Assembly (NCBI GenBank): GCA_023415305.1
Contig: JAEZKZ010000045.1
Coordinates: 62,001-126,000 of the forward strand
Source: Bacillota bacterium
GTDB taxonomy: Bacteria > Bacillota > Clostridia > Acetivibrionales > DSM-1351
Direction: 5' to 3'
DNA length: 64,000 bases
The notes under the pieces were generated by a model that was not told where the DNA came from, made no database searches, and saw nothing but the letters and a program-made list of their open reading frames with translations. Each line of letters begins with the position of its first letter. The stretch's first letter is position 1. Both the position numbers and the translations under genes were made by a program. Shown here one piece after another: positions 28,919-39,860 of this stretch.

Positions 28919-29629
28919 ATGGGGAATTTTGATAAAAAGATAATGAAGTTCTGGGAAATATTTTATGAAAATAATGGCTATGAAAAAGTTCTGATAGGTC
29001 TGAAAAATACGCTGGTTATAGCTATTGTCGGGCTTGCTATAGGAATTATTATCGGAACACTAATAGCAATTGTTAAAGTGTTGCCCAAGTACAAAAGATT
29101 GCCTAAAATACTGGACAAAATATGCAATTTTTACGTAGGTTTATTCAGAGGCACGCCTGTAGTTGTGCAGCTTCTGGTAGCGTATTATGTCATATTACCT
29201 TTATTAGGCATAAACCTGCCGGCACTAAATGTATGCGTGCTGGTATTCGGATTAAATAGCGGTGCGTATGTTTCAGAAATAATGAGAGGCGGCATTATGT
29301 CTGTGGATCCTGGGCAGATGGAAGCAGGCCGTGCTCTGGGTTTGAGCTATAGAGTCACTATGCTCAAGATAGTTGTTCCACAAGCTATTAAAAATATTCT
29401 TCCTACATTGGGGAATGAATTCATAGCCCTCATTAAGGAAACATCTGTTGTAAGCTTTGTGGGTGCCGCGGATCTGTATGTTGCATTTAACTATATTGGT
29501 ACAAATAGTTATGAGTTTATGGTTCCATACCTTGTTATGGCGTTAATTTATATTATATTAGTAATAATAATTGCATCACTTATAAAAGTAATGGAAAGGA
29601 GGCTAAGAAAGAGTGATAGACGTAATTAA
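28919..29629 (+). CDS. Amino-acid ABC transporter permease (HisM/GlnP type)
   Basis: A 236-residue membrane protein with about five helices. It has the N-terminal [20 protein letters not shown] and the ABC coupling loop [21 protein letters not shown] spacing of three bases from AAGGGATG favours the ATG at 28919 over 28913. It overlaps the start of the ATPase gene by 17 bases, so the two are co-translated. Together with the binding lipoproteins it forms a polar amino-acid importer. Confidence 0.9.
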   Translation: MGNFDKKIMKFWEIFYENNGYEKVLIGLKNTLVIAIVGLAIGIIIGTLIAIVKVLPKYKRLPKILDKICNFYVGLFRGTPVVVQLLVAYYVILPLLGINLPALNVCVLVFGLNSGAYVSEIMRGGIMSVDPGQMEAGRALGLSYRVTMLKIVVPQAIKNILPTLGNEFIALIKETSVVSFVGAADLYVAFNYIGTNSYEFMVPYLVMALIYIILVIIIASLIKVMERRLRKSDRRN

Positions 29630-30437
29630 CCTTAGTAAAAGCTACGGTAATCTAAAAGTATTGAAGGATATAAAGGTTACCATCAATGAAGGCGAAAAGG
29701 TTGCCATCATTGGTCCGTCCGGAAGCGGAAAAAGCACCTTTCTTCGCTGCCTTAACTGCATGGAAGATCCTACAGGCGGTGCAATCATTTTTGAGGGTGT
29801 TGATATTGCCGATATGAAAGTTGATATTAATATACATCGACGTCATATGGGAATGGTGTTTCAACAGTTTAACCTATTCAGTAATAAGACTGTTTTGGAT
29901 AATATAATGCTTGCGCCGGTATATTCCGGAATTCATGATTTGCGTATGAAGAAATTCAAGAATTTTTTCATAGGTATTGGAAATGTATTTGCAAAAAACA
30001 AGAAGCCTTTGTATGAAATCAACACATCCCGCGAAAGGATTAAGGCAGAGGCCAAAGAAAATGCAATTCGTTTATTGAAAAGAATCGGCCTTGAAGATAA
30101 GGCCAATACGTATCCCTCAACTCTTTCGGGAGGGCAGAAGCAAAGAATAGCAATCGTTCGTGCACTTGCTATGAACCCCAAAGTAATTTTGTTTGACGAA
30201 CCAACCTCAGCGCTTGACCCGGAAATGGTCGGGGAGGTTCTTGAACTTATCAAGCAACTGGCAAATGAAGGAATGACCATGGTTATTGTGACACATGAAA
30301 TGGGCTTTGCCAGAGAGGTTGCAACAAGAGTTCTTTTTATGGATGAAGGAAGAATACTTGAGGAAAATACACCCGAAGAAATCTTTACAAACCCTAAAAA
30401 TAACAGAACCAAGGAATTTTTATCAAAAGTACTATAA
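29613..30437 (+). CDS. Amino-acid ABC transporter ATP-binding protein (GlnQ type)
   Basis: A 274-residue ATPase with Walker [10 protein letters not shown] (about 31-39), signature LSGGQKQR and Walker [16 protein letters not shown]. It starts with GTG inside the permease gene. Members of this family usually have about 240-250 residues; here about 30 extra basic residues ([20 protein letters not shown]) lie between the Q-loop and the signature, near residues 108-140. The operon ends in two hairpins just downstream. Confidence 0.92.
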   Translation: MIDVINLSKSYGNLKVLKDIKVTINEGEKVAIIGPSGSGKSTFLRCLNCMEDPTGGAIIFEGVDIADMKVDINIHRRHMGMVFQQFNLFSNKTVLDNIMLAPVYSGIHDLRMKKFKNFFIGIGNVFAKNKKPLYEINTSRERIKAEAKENAIRLLKRIGLEDKANTYPSTLSGGQKQRIAIVRALAMNPKVILFDEPTSALDPEMVGEVLELIKQLANEGMTMVIVTHEMGFAREVATRVLFMDEGRILEENTPEEIFTNPKNNRTKEFLSKVL

Positions 30438-30495
30438 GGTATTGGTTAAGAAAATGTTTCGACTAGAATAATTTTATTACCTATGCGAATAAAAC

Positions 30496-30581
30496 GAGGT
30501 GAAAGATATTCATGTTTCACCTCCACAAAGTAATTGACAAGCCGTTTAAGTCCTTGTAATTAGTGGACTTAAACGGCTTGT
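30496..30581 (+). terminator. Two hairpins after the amino-acid transporter operon
   Basis: GAGGTGAAA/TTTCACCTC (30496-30504, 30515-30523) is followed by a perfect 17-bp stem ACAAGCCGTTTAAGTCC (30537-30553) with 30565-30581. The T tract is short. From 30582 to 30962 there is no gene, only a likely -10 box (TATAAT near 30935) for the AraC gene. Confidence 0.65.
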
Positions 30582-30962
30582 TGTGTATTGTGCAACGAAT
30601 ACTGCACGTTCTTTGTCTGGATTCTGAAAGCTTGCGCCCATCTCGAGGCTCTACTGACTTCGTTTTGTTGCTCCAATTCTCAGACAGTGCCTTTCAGCTT
30701 AGGATAAAGCGGATATGATAGTTTCAGGTTTGTGTGGTAAAATATGTATAAAATTAATCATGATTAGGCTCTTCTGCTCATGTCGGTTTTGGGAATATTT
30801 AGTAATACCGAAAATGCGCAAATACACATTTTCGTTTCCGATTTTTTAATTACTAAAAGTTTGTGTAAACTTACATAATCGTATTCCTAACAATATTGAA
30901 CGGATACTGCTAGGTAATTTTTACCTCCCGATGATATAATCGGTTGGAAAGGAGAGATGGAC

Positions 30963-33110
30963 GTGAATTGGCATGAACGCATGAATCTTGCTGTTGATTA
31001 TATAGAGAATAATCTTTGCGGCAATATTGACATGGAATACATAGCAAAGATCACTTATCAGTCGGTAACAAGCTTTCAGCGGACGTTTTCTATTATAACT
31101 GAGATGCCTGTCTCCGAATATATACGCAGAAGAAGGATGAGCCTTGCCGCCTTTGAACTTCAAAACAGCGGGATCAAGGTTATTGATATCTCATTAAAGT
31201 ATGGTTATGATTCTCCGGAAGCATTTGCCCGAGCATTCAAGGAAATTTACGGCATATCGCCGTCTATTGCAAGAAAGGAAGGTATGCTGCTTAAGCCATT
31301 TCCACGAATATCTTTTCAACTAACAATAAAGGGGGATGTTGTAATGGATTATGGAATGGAGAACAGCACAGTGAAAATAACCAACTTGTACCACGAGCAC
31401 ATGCCGGCAATCCGGTACATCGGCAAGCGGTATACATTGGCCGACCTAGATGACGATGGTCTGCTGATGGACAAATGGAACGAATGGTTCCAGAACGGCT
31501 GGTTCAACCTTCTGAGCAGCCTGCCCGGACTACCGGGGTACGAAGGAATCGCCCATACTGGTTATCATAAAGGGGCCGAAATCAGTTTTTGGATCGGCAT
31601 GATGTTTCCTCAGGACACGCCAGTGCCAGAGGGCTTCGATAAAGTCGACCTTCCGTCAGGTGACATGGCAGTTTGCTGGCTATGTGGCTACCGGGAGACA
31701 GGAGAGCTTTATACCCCTTTTGTACGAAATCTCTGCCTGACACGTATCCGGGAAGCCGGTTACGCCATGAAGTTGGATTTTGACGGAGAGCCATGCAAAT
31801 GGACATTCGAGCGCTACCATCACAGGCGGTTTTTCATGCCCGACGACGAGGGAAGGATTACCATGGATTATTGTGTGTACGTGGTCGCACAGGAGCAGGC
31901 GGCAAAAGCGCCTTTGAGCGAAGGAATGGAGAAGCACGCTAACTGCGTGGCCTGCCCGGCAGATCAGCCGTCCATCGAAGGGGAGAAGCAGTTGAGAGCG
32001 CCTTCGCCGGAAATGAAGATTTCTGATATGGCACCGTATTCTGTAGATGCGGAAAGTAACTTACTCATATGCGCATTGACTACATTGTTTCTCAAGTTGA
32101 AGAACTATAACCAAGCGACACCCTCCTTCTGTTCAAAGAATGGCGAGCTCTGTAAAGACTGCGGGGACTGCGGAGACCGTACGAATCTCGCAAAGCACCA
32201 TCTTGATCTCTATCATTATCTGCTGACAGTTACAGGCGTAGGACTTATGTGGGCCGATCCCAATCAAGCGGGGGAATATGATTTGAAATACATCCAGGGA
32301 ATCACCCCGCCCCTTTTGGAAGACAGGCTGGATTATGCAATGAAAGCCGAGGGCTTCAAATATGATCGACTGGACAAGTTAAAAGGAGAACAGGAGATAT
32401 TCCGGCAGATCACTGAATCCATACGAAGAGATAAGCCTGTGCTGATAAAACTGGGAGACGACCCTGAATGGTGCGTCGTAACAGGCTTTGACAGGGAAAC
32501 CTGTACCCTATATGGACTGGATGCCAGAGACCATCACTCCTACCGTTCGGCGGAAAAAAGAAGCTATACAGAGGACGGGCTCTTTATCATCCCCGATTGG
32601 TTCAGGAATTTGCGCAAAGCGATCATCGTCACAGATAAATCCACGCAGACAGTGAATTTTAGCCATCTGCTTCAGCGAATGACCGGACAGCTGCTGATGC
32701 CAGAGCGAAGCGTGCTGGAATCTATGATACCGCGGATGATAGACTCCATCACGGCGGAAAACGCCCGCGGAGTGGCCGAATATCTGAATGGTATCGCAGG
32801 ATATGTGATAGAGGCCAGATGGCACGGCGCGGAGTGCTTTGGTGCGCTGTTGATGCGTAAGACGGAGGACGAAAAAGCGAAGGCGCAGTTGAGCGAATGC
32901 AAGGATATATACTTCAATACTCATGATACCTGTTGGCAGATATGGGGACAAATGGGGGTCGGCCCCCATACTAATTATAAATTGTCCAGCCGCATAAGTA
33001 AGATGATGCTTGAAAGGGAAAGGCAGGAAAAGCTTAAGGAGTTATTTGCGCGGGTATTTTTTAATGACAGCACTGTCCTGAAAAAATTGCAGGATATCTG
33101 GGAAAGATAA
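30963..33110 (+). CDS. AraC-type regulator fused to effector-binding-like and BtrH/C39-like domains
   Basis: A 715-residue protein. Residues about 1-105 form two AraC helix-turn-helix units (IDMEYIAKITYQSVTSFQRT; VIDISLKYGYDSPEAFARAF). Residues about 115-290 resemble the GyrI/AraC effector-binding fold (MPAIRYIGKRYTL). A Cys-rich stretch (CKDCGDCGDRTN) leads into a C-terminal half with PVLIKLGDDPEWCVVTGFDR and TLYGLDARDHHSY, reminiscent of the BtrH/C39-peptidase-like fold used in acyl or peptide handling. The GTG at 30963 lies 8 bases after GGAG; ATG 30957 is too close. From about 31400 the DNA is clearly richer in GC than the neighbours, hinting at transfer. Its target is unknown. Confidence 0.75.
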   Translation: MNWHERMNLAVDYIENNLCGNIDMEYIAKITYQSVTSFQRTFSIITEMPVSEYIRRRRMSLAAFELQNSGIKVIDISLKYGYDSPEAFARAFKEIYGISPSIARKEGMLLKPFPRISFQLTIKGDVVMDYGMENSTVKITNLYHEHMPAIRYIGKRYTLADLDDDGLLMDKWNEWFQNGWFNLLSSLPGLPGYEGIAHTGYHKGAEISFWIGMMFPQDTPVPEGFDKVDLPSGDMAVCWLCGYRETGELYTPFVRNLCLTRIREAGYAMKLDFDGEPCKWTFERYHHRRFFMPDDEGRITMDYCVYVVAQEQAAKAPLSEGMEKHANCVACPADQPSIEGEKQLRAPSPEMKISDMAPYSVDAESNLLICALTTLFLKLKNYNQATPSFCSKNGELCKDCGDCGDRTNLAKHHLDLYHYLLTVTGVGLMWADPNQAGEYDLKYIQGITPPLLEDRLDYAMKAEGFKYDRLDKLKGEQEIFRQITESIRRDKPVLIKLGDDPEWCVVTGFDRETCTLYGLDARDHHSYRSAEKRSYTEDGLFIIPDWFRNLRKAIIVTDKSTQTVNFSHLLQRMTGQLLMPERSVLESMIPRMIDSITAENARGVAEYLNGIAGYVIEARWHGAECFGALLMRKTEDEKAKAQLSECKDIYFNTHDTCWQIWGQMGVGPHTNYKLSSRISKMMLERERQEKLKELFARVFFNDSTVLKKLQDIWER

Positions 33111-33339
33111 ACGGCGGCCGCCGAAAAAAATAATATCAGTAAATAGCTTAAATATGTGACTCCCGAGCAAGCAGAAAGTAATGCCATGATTCTTTTCTAA
33201 CGTATAGTATACAAAGAAAAAGCAAATAACTAACCTGCAATCCAAAAGATGAATGTAAAAGGAGTTTTTTGGCTAAATACTTTATAAGAATTCAAAGGAG
33301 GTATTCGTTCCTCTGGATGAATTTATATGGAGGAATTTT

Positions 33340-34473
33340 ATGTTCACGTTATTAAAGGACGCTTCCGTTTATTCGCCGGATTTCCTGGGGAAAAAGGATA
33401 TCCTGTTTTGTTTTGATAAAATCGCGGCAATCAATACATCAATAAAGGCTGGCAGTATTGACGAGGTGGAGGTGATTGACTGCAGCGGGAAGATAGTTCT
33501 GCCAGGCTTTATAGATCTCCATGTACACATAGCAGGCGGAGGCGGAGAGGGAGGGTTCTCAACCCGGACACCTTCGGCAAACGCCGCTGATATACTGAAA
33601 ACAGGTGTTACCACAGTTGTTGGAGTTCTTGGGGCGGATGGAGTAACCAGAAGTGTGGCAGGCTTGTATGCCCAGGCAAAGCAGCTGGAAGCCGGGGGCT
33701 TGTCCACGTACATGTACACCGGCTCCTACCAGGTTCCGGTTGTAACTCTCACAGGGAGTATACAGAACGATATGGTGTTCGTAGACAAGATTATTGGTGT
33801 CGGTGAGCTTTGCCTTGAGGATCACAGAGCATTCCAGCCTACCTTTGACGAAATTGCCAGGATTGCAGCCCAGGCAAGAAACGGCGCATTGCTTTCAGGT
33901 AAGGCGGGGCTGGTACATTTCCATATGGGAACAGGTGATACTGGAATAGAATATTTGTTCAGAATGATGAATGAAACACAGATTCCCGTTTCTCATTTTC
34001 TACCCACACACGTAAACAGAACTGGCATGCTGTTTAAGCAGGCCTGCAATTACCTTCAGAAGGGCGGGTATATTGACCTGACTGCCGGATTTATTCCCAG
34101 TAAGGAGGACCCTGAATGCATTGCCAGCTATGATGCCCTGAAAAAGCTGGTGGATACCGGTGCTGATATTGGCAGAGTTACAATGAGTTCCGATGCATAC
34201 GGCAGTGCCCCGGTTTTTGACCCTCAGGGAAATGTTGTTTCTTCGGATACAGTAACTACAAAAATACTTTTTGAAGAGTTAAAGATAGCCGTTAAAGATA
34301 AAGGAATTCCACTGGAGACGGCAATCTTACTTATTACAAAAAATGCTGCAAAAATACTTAAAATTCACAAGCAGAAGGGTACCCTTGAAGTCGGAAAGGA
34401 TGCCGACTGTGTAATATGTGATACTGAACTGAATATTGAAACTGTGTATGCAAAAGGTACAAAATACTCCTAA
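33340..34473 (+). CDS. iadA: Isoaspartyl dipeptidase (beta-aspartyl peptidase)
   Basis: A 377-residue binuclear-zinc amidohydrolase that cleaves beta-aspartyl dipeptides released from damaged proteins. The metal motifs are FIDLHVHIAGGGGEGG, the bridging position in VGELCLEDHR, LVHFHMGTG, FLPTHVNR and MSSDAYGS. It is close to the E. coli enzyme in length. GGAGG precedes the ATG, and a second GGAGG lies further up. It appears to be transcribed alone between the AraC fusion and the M48 protease. Confidence 0.92.
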   Translation: MFTLLKDASVYSPDFLGKKDILFCFDKIAAINTSIKAGSIDEVEVIDCSGKIVLPGFIDLHVHIAGGGGEGGFSTRTPSANAADILKTGVTTVVGVLGADGVTRSVAGLYAQAKQLEAGGLSTYMYTGSYQVPVVTLTGSIQNDMVFVDKIIGVGELCLEDHRAFQPTFDEIARIAAQARNGALLSGKAGLVHFHMGTGDTGIEYLFRMMNETQIPVSHFLPTHVNRTGMLFKQACNYLQKGGYIDLTAGFIPSKEDPECIASYDALKKLVDTGADIGRVTMSSDAYGSAPVFDPQGNVVSSDTVTTKILFEELKIAVKDKGIPLETAILLITKNAAKILKIHKQKGTLEVGKDADCVICDTELNIETVYAKGTKYS

Positions 34474-34515
34474 TTGGTTTGAATATATCATATAATTTAA
34501 TTAGAGGGCTTGTTT

Positions 34516-34624
34516 CATGGAATAAGATTCCAGGTAAAATCGATTCAATGAATAGAATTCCATGGAACATGTGACAATGGAATAAGATTCTGTGGAACGA
34601 AGTTCCATAGAATAATGCTCCATA
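34516..34624 (+). repeat. Degenerate tandem repeat of GGAATAAGATTCC type
   Basis: Four imperfect units of 20-30 bases: CATGGAATAAGATTCCAGG (34516-34534), a variant at 34546-34571, CAATGGAATAAGATTC (34575-34590) and a weak one ending at 34624. Each has a small GGAAT...ATTCC palindrome. The block lies between iadA and the M48 gene. Confidence 0.6.
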
Positions 34625-34658
34625 CAAATTAATTGATTATAAAGGGAGTTGAGTTTTT

Positions 34659-35975
34659 TTGAGTAAGGAAATTCGCAAAGCCATTATAATATTTCTTGCT
34701 GTATTCGCAGTATTTGTTTTAGCTGTAATTGTATCCGAAAATATAAATACCAGAAACATTATTAATACATATCCTGACAAAGTATCGGTTGCATTACCCG
34801 ATGTTGTAACCGTTTCAAAACCCTCACCTGAGGCCTTTGAATTCCAGCAAAGCAAAATTGCCACCTGGCTCCTGAGGCTTTTCCTTGGATTTGCCGTTCC
34901 TGCACTTTTCTTGTTTTCGAAGCTGTCGGCAGGTATCAGAAATTGGGCATCCCGTCGAACCAAGCGATGGGTGCTTATAATTATTTTATATTTCCTTGTA
35001 TACTCACTTATTGAAACCATAATCTACTTGCCTCTTGATGTGTATACCGGCTTCTTCAGAATGCACCGCTATGGTCTTTCAAACCAGACCTTGTACCAGT
35101 GGATAATTGAACTGATCAAGAGCTTCGTGGTTAACACGGTATTAACTGCTGCTGTAATATGGGTTCCATTCCTTATTATCAAGAAGTGTCCAAAACGCTG
35201 GTGGCTGTACCTTGGACTCGTTACGATACCATATTTGTTTATAGGTTCATATGTCCAGCCTGTTGTAATCGATCCTATATTTAACGAGTACAAACAGGTG
35301 GAGGATGTCCAGCTGTCAAATAGAATTGATGAACTGCTTTCACGAACTTCCATAGAAAATTGCCAGGTGCTGCAGGTAGACAAGAGTAAAGAAACAAATC
35401 AAATGAATGCTTTTATGACAGGTGTTTTCAATACCAAAAGAATTGTGTTATGGGACACTACAATAAATTATTTGAATACCGAGGAAGTTTTGGGAGTCGT
35501 AGCACATGAGATGGGACACTACCTAATGGGACACATTTGGAAGTCCATAATTGTCGGTGGACTTGGAAGTATTTTAATTTTATACCTTGTATACAGGCTG
35601 TCGGACTGGTTCCTTAGAAAGTCCAATGGCAGCTGGGGTTTTACCAAATTATCCGATGTAGCAGCATTGCCGCTGATTATGCTCATTATTAACCTAATGC
35701 TGTTTGTTACATCACCTATGATAAATGCTTATTCCAGAAGTATTGAAACAGAAGCCGACAGATTTGAACTGGAGTTGACAAAAAATAATTTTTCAACAGC
35801 AACGGCTACCATAAAGATGCATCAACAGAGCCTTGCCTTGCCGGAACCGGGTTATGTTTATATGCTCTGGAACTACGACCATCCCACCTATAAGTCACGG
35901 GTAGATTTCGCAAATGAATATAGACCCTGGGAGGAGGGAAAACCGTTAAAATATCAGAAATATATAAATAAGTAG
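34659..35975 (+). CDS. M48-family membrane metalloprotease (Ste24/CAAX-protease type)
   Basis: A 438-residue integral membrane protease with six or seven helices. The zinc motif is HEMGH in GVVAHEMGHYLMGH (about residue 283) and the third ligand Glu lies in YSRSIETEADRFEL. The N-terminal helices (IFLAVFAVFVLAVIV, LLRLFLGFAVPALFLF) and overall length match Ste24-like enzymes rather than shorter HtpX. The TTG start follows AAAGGGAG. Bacterial members are thought to degrade or process membrane proteins. It has no obvious operon partner. Confidence 0.88.
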   Translation: MSKEIRKAIIIFLAVFAVFVLAVIVSENINTRNIINTYPDKVSVALPDVVTVSKPSPEAFEFQQSKIATWLLRLFLGFAVPALFLFSKLSAGIRNWASRRTKRWVLIIILYFLVYSLIETIIYLPLDVYTGFFRMHRYGLSNQTLYQWIIELIKSFVVNTVLTAAVIWVPFLIIKKCPKRWWLYLGLVTIPYLFIGSYVQPVVIDPIFNEYKQVEDVQLSNRIDELLSRTSIENCQVLQVDKSKETNQMNAFMTGVFNTKRIVLWDTTINYLNTEEVLGVVAHEMGHYLMGHIWKSIIVGGLGSILILYLVYRLSDWFLRKSNGSWGFTKLSDVAALPLIMLIINLMLFVTSPMINAYSRSIETEADRFELELTKNNFSTATATIKMHQQSLALPEPGYVYMLWNYDHPTYKSRVDFANEYRPWEEGKPLKYQKYINK

Positions 35976-36106
35976 TGGCGCGTATTCTCCTTTTGTATTG
36001 CATCAAGATATCGGTAATGGTATAATTCTCCTGATTTAGTGGTTTTATTTCACCTTTAAATCAGGTTCGTTATCTCATTATAAAAATAAAAAACGGAGGA
36101 ATATTT

Positions 36107-36481
36107 ATGGAGTTACTAAAGGGACTTGGTGTTTTAGACACATCATTTTTGATACCTATAATAATTGTTGCCGCTATAATCTTGATTGTTGCCAAGGTTG
36201 CTAAAAGTATCTTTAAATTGGCTGTTCTTGCAGCAATAATAGCCGTTGGTGTAATAGTATATATGAATTTACCAAGCTTCAAAGTGGAAGATGGTACAGC
36301 AACTCTTGAGTTATTCGGGAAAGAACATACGGTAAGTGTTAAAGATGCAAAGGTTGTTACTGAGCAGAAGGAAGGGGAAACAAAAACTGTTCTGGTATCA
36401 GGAACAACCAGAATAGAGTTACCTTTTAGTAAGAGCTTTGCAGATAAATTTATTACTGAGAAATTAAAAGAAGCAAGGTAA
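36107..36481 (+). CDS. Small hypothetical membrane protein
   Basis: A 124-residue protein with a good GGAGG site. One or two adjacent membrane helices (FLIPIIIVAAIILIVAKVA and AVLAAIIAVGVIVYM) are followed by a soluble, beta-rich tail (ATLELFGKEHTVSVKDAKVV). I do not recognise a family. The tail would face outward if both helices cross the membrane. It is followed by a strong terminator. Confidence 0.65.
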   Translation: MELLKGLGVLDTSFLIPIIIVAAIILIVAKVAKSIFKLAVLAAIIAVGVIVYMNLPSFKVEDGTATLELFGKEHTVSVKDAKVVTEQKEGETKTVLVSGTTRIELPFSKSFADKFITEKLKEAR

Positions 36482-36510
36482 TCTTGTATACAAAAAACAT
36501 TTTTACATCT

Positions 36511-36544
36511 CAAACCCGTGCAGAATAACGCCTGTACGGGTTTG
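36511..36544 (+). terminator. Terminator after the small membrane protein
   Basis: CAAACCCGTGCAG (36511-36523) pairs fully with CTGTACGGGTTTG (36532-36544), with one G-T pair. Confidence 0.75.
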
Positions 36545-36667
36545 TAATATATTACCTCGTTTGAATTATGATTTGGATCCCTCTTTTGTGGTATAAATTA
36601 AAACATAGCAGTTTTATTAATATAAATTAAAAGCAACAAAATTATATTTTCATAAGAGGTGAATCAC

Positions 36668-38896
36668 ATGGATGCATGGAGAAATTACAAACATGGTAAC
36701 TGGTGCGAAGAAATAGATGTGAGAGATTTTATTATTAATAACTACACCCCTTACGAGGGAGATGCTTCATTTTTAGAGGGTCCGACAGAAGATACAATGA
36801 AATTGTGGGGGAAAGTGAGCGATCTGCTTGTAAAGGAAAGGGAAAGCGGGGGGGTTCTTGATGTTGATACGAAAATTATTTCAACCTTGACCTCCCATGA
36901 GCCAGGGTATATAGACAAAGAACTTGAAAAAGTAGTCGGTTTGCAGACCGATCAACCTCTTAAGAGGGGTATTATGCCCTTTGGCGGTATCAGAATGGTA
37001 GTTAAGGGTGGAGAGGCCTACGGAAAGAAAATTGATGAAAGTGTCGTTAAGCTATTTACCGAGTATAGAAAGACCCATAACGATGGAGTTTATGATGCCT
37101 ATACACCTGAAATGATGAAGGCCAAAAAAGCTGGCATTATAACAGGACTTCCTGATGCATACGGCAGAGGAAGAATTATTGGTGACTACAGAAGGGTTGC
37201 GCTGTACGGTGTAAACAGACTTATTGAGGAAAAGGAAAAGCAGCTGAAAAGCCTTGAACTGGATTATATGGATGGGGAAACCATACAGGAAAGAGAAGAA
37301 ACCAGGAGTCAAATCAAAGCACTTGAGAATCTGAAACAGATGGCTCAGCAGTATGGGTTTGATATTTCAAGGCCTGCAGAGAATGCACAGGAAGCTTTCC
37401 AATGGCTCTACTTTGCTTTCTTGGGAGCAGTTAAGGAGCAGAACGGAGCAGCAATGAGTCTTGGAAGAGTGTCAACCTTTCTGGATATCTATATTGAAAG
37501 AGATATTAAAGAGGGAGTACTTACCGAAGAAAAGGCACAGGAGCTTATGGACCATTTTGTAATGAAGCTCAGACTGGTAAGGTTTTTAAGAACACCGGAG
37601 TATGAAAAACTGTTCTCGGGGGATCCGACCTGGGTTACTGAAAGCATAGGAGGAATGGGGCTGGACGGAAGAACACTTGTAACAAAGAATTCTTTTAGAA
37701 TGCTGCATACTCTATTCAATCTCGGTCACGCTCCCGAACCTAATATGACCGTTCTGTGGTCAGTTCACCTGCCGGAAGGCTTTAAGAAGTTCTGTGCTGA
37801 TACTTCAATTAAAACCAGCTCCATACAGTATGAGAGCGATGACATAATGAGGTACTACTGGGGTGACGATTACGGTATAGCCTGCTGCGTATCTGCCATG
37901 AGAATCGGAAAGCAGATGCAGTTTTTCGGGGCGCGCTGCAACATGGCTAAAGCATTGCTGTACGCAATAAACGGGGGACGTGATGAAAAATCAGGTGTTC
38001 AGGTAGGCCCCGCACTAAACCCTATTGAAACGGAATATCTTGATTATGATGATGTAATGAAACGTTTTGATACAGTTCTCACATGGGTTGCAAGACTATA
38101 TATCAACACCTTGAATATAATTCATTACATGCATGACAAGTATTCATATGAGAGGCTGCAGATGGCTCTTCACGACAAGGATATCCTCAGAACCATGGCT
38201 TGCGGGATTGCAGGGTTATCTGTTGTGGCTGATTCTCTGAGTGCTATAAAATATGCTAAAGTTAAGGTTGTCAGAAATGAAGAGGGTCTGGCTGTAGATT
38301 ATAATATTGAAGGTGATTACCCTAAATTCGGTAATAATGATGACCGTGTTGACAATATAGCGGTAATGCTGGTTAAAACGTTCATGGAGAAGCTTGAAAA
38401 GCAGAGAACATACAGGCATTCCGTACCGACACTGTCAGTTCTCACTATTACCTCTAATGTAGTTTATGGTGCAAAGACAGGAAATACGCCGGATGGCAGA
38501 AAAGCCGGAGAGCCCTTTGGACCGGGCGCAAATCCTATGCACGGCAGAGATTTGAACGGTGCCCTGGCGGTTTTGAAATCAATTTCGAAGCTTCCTTATC
38601 AATTTGCACAGGACGGTATTTCCTATACCTTCTCAATCATACCGAAAGCATTGGGAAGAGATGAGGACTCAAGGGTAAAGAATTTGTCAGCACTATTGGA
38701 TTCCTACTTCAAGGAAGGCGGACACCATATCAATATCAATGTTTTTGAAAGAGAGATGCTTCTTGATGCAATGGAACACCCGGAAAAGTATCCTCAGCTG
38801 ACAATTAGAGTTTCGGGCTATGCGGTCAACTTCATAAAGCTTACCAGAGAACAGCAGATCGATGTAATAAATAGAACTATACATGAAAATATTTAA
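36668..38896 (+). CDS. pflB: Formate acetyltransferase (pyruvate formate-lyase)
   Basis: A 742-residue glycyl-radical enzyme that converts pyruvate and CoA to acetyl-CoA and formate. The active-site pair of Cys lies in [20 protein letters not shown], and the radical Gly is in RVSGYAVNF near the C-terminus. The ATG at 36668 follows AGAGGTGA; the longer frame begins with the GTG inside that site. pflA follows 62 bases downstream. The short spacer holds ATAGTGA-(7)-TCACTAT, a possible processing hairpin. Confidence 0.97.
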   Translation: MDAWRNYKHGNWCEEIDVRDFIINNYTPYEGDASFLEGPTEDTMKLWGKVSDLLVKERESGGVLDVDTKIISTLTSHEPGYIDKELEKVVGLQTDQPLKRGIMPFGGIRMVVKGGEAYGKKIDESVVKLFTEYRKTHNDGVYDAYTPEMMKAKKAGIITGLPDAYGRGRIIGDYRRVALYGVNRLIEEKEKQLKSLELDYMDGETIQEREETRSQIKALENLKQMAQQYGFDISRPAENAQEAFQWLYFAFLGAVKEQNGAAMSLGRVSTFLDIYIERDIKEGVLTEEKAQELMDHFVMKLRLVRFLRTPEYEKLFSGDPTWVTESIGGMGLDGRTLVTKNSFRMLHTLFNLGHAPEPNMTVLWSVHLPEGFKKFCADTSIKTSSIQYESDDIMRYYWGDDYGIACCVSAMRIGKQMQFFGARCNMAKALLYAINGGRDEKSGVQVGPALNPIETEYLDYDDVMKRFDTVLTWVARLYINTLNIIHYMHDKYSYERLQMALHDKDILRTMACGIAGLSVVADSLSAIKYAKVKVVRNEEGLAVDYNIEGDYPKFGNNDDRVDNIAVMLVKTFMEKLEKQRTYRHSVPTLSVLTITSNVVYGAKTGNTPDGRKAGEPFGPGANPMHGRDLNGALAVLKSISKLPYQFAQDGISYTFSIIPKALGRDEDSRVKNLSALLDSYFKEGGHHININVFEREMLLDAMEHPEKYPQLTIRVSGYAVNFIKLTREQQIDVINRTIHENI

Positions 38897-38958
38897 ATAG
38901 TGAAAAATGATCACTATTTACTATTAAACAATTAACTATAATGAAAGAGGTGGGTTTT

Positions 38959-39687
38959 GTGGAAGTCAAAGGAAGGGTTCATTCATTTGAAACATTCGGT
39001 ACGGTTGACGGTCCGGGTATTAGATTTATTGTATTTCTCAAAGGCTGTCCTTTGCGCTGCAAATATTGCCACAACAGGGATACCTGGAGTTCGGAAGGAG
39101 CCAAGCTTTATACTGCCGATGATATTGTAAATGAGGTAGCCAAATACAGAAATTTTATTGATTCTTCAAAAGGCGGAATAACGGTAAGCGGTGGTGAACC
39201 GCTTATTCAGCCGGAATTTTTGAAGGAACTCTTTAAGAAATGCAAGGAACAGGGAATTCATACTGCCGTTGATACATCAGGATACGTAAATTTGGGGGAA
39301 GAGGTTAAAGCAGCGCTTGAATACACCGATCTGGTGTTGTTGGATCTGAAGCATGCAAATGCAGAAAAACATAAGGAATTGACCGGTGTTGAAAACGACA
39401 GGATCAAGAGTTTCACCAAATATCTTGGTGAAATTAACAAGCCAGTGTGGATCAGATATGTACTTGTGCCGGGTTATACCGACGATGAAGAGGATCTGGT
39501 GGCAGCCTATGACTATTTAAAGAACTACAGTAATATTGAAAAAATTGAGGTTCTTCCGTATCATACCCTTGGTAAGGAAAAATGGGAAAAACTCTCACTT
39601 GAATATCCGCTGGAGGGAGTAAGGACACCTTCCGGGGAGGAAGTGGAGAGGGCAAAAACAATTCTTACAACGGGCAGAAAATTATAA
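38959..39687 (+). CDS. pflA: Pyruvate formate-lyase activating enzyme
   Basis: A 242-residue radical-SAM enzyme that installs the glycyl radical on PflB. It has CPLRCKYCHN (CxxxCxxC cluster ligands), VSGGEPLIQPEFLKELFKK and the DLVLLDLKH segment. The GTG at 38959 is placed best after AGAGGTGG; the upstream ATG at 38941 contains no site. It forms an operon with pflB. It contains no extra ferredoxin domain, as expected for PflA. Confidence 0.95.
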   Translation: MEVKGRVHSFETFGTVDGPGIRFIVFLKGCPLRCKYCHNRDTWSSEGAKLYTADDIVNEVAKYRNFIDSSKGGITVSGGEPLIQPEFLKELFKKCKEQGIHTAVDTSGYVNLGEEVKAALEYTDLVLLDLKHANAEKHKELTGVENDRIKSFTKYLGEINKPVWIRYVLVPGYTDDEEDLVAAYDYLKNYSNIEKIEVLPYHTLGKEKWEKLSLEYPLEGVRTPSGEEVERAKTILTTGRKL

Positions 39688-39860
39688 CATTAAATAATAC
39701 TAATTTAAATTACTATAAAAATTATTAAATAGTACTAAAGATTTGGAATTTGGGGCAACATAATAGTGAATCATTTAAAAACACTGATTAGAACCCTGAG
39801 TTTCAAAGCTTTAGTACTTTTTTTGTTCCTAAAAAATTTTTATGAATGGTGATATACATA

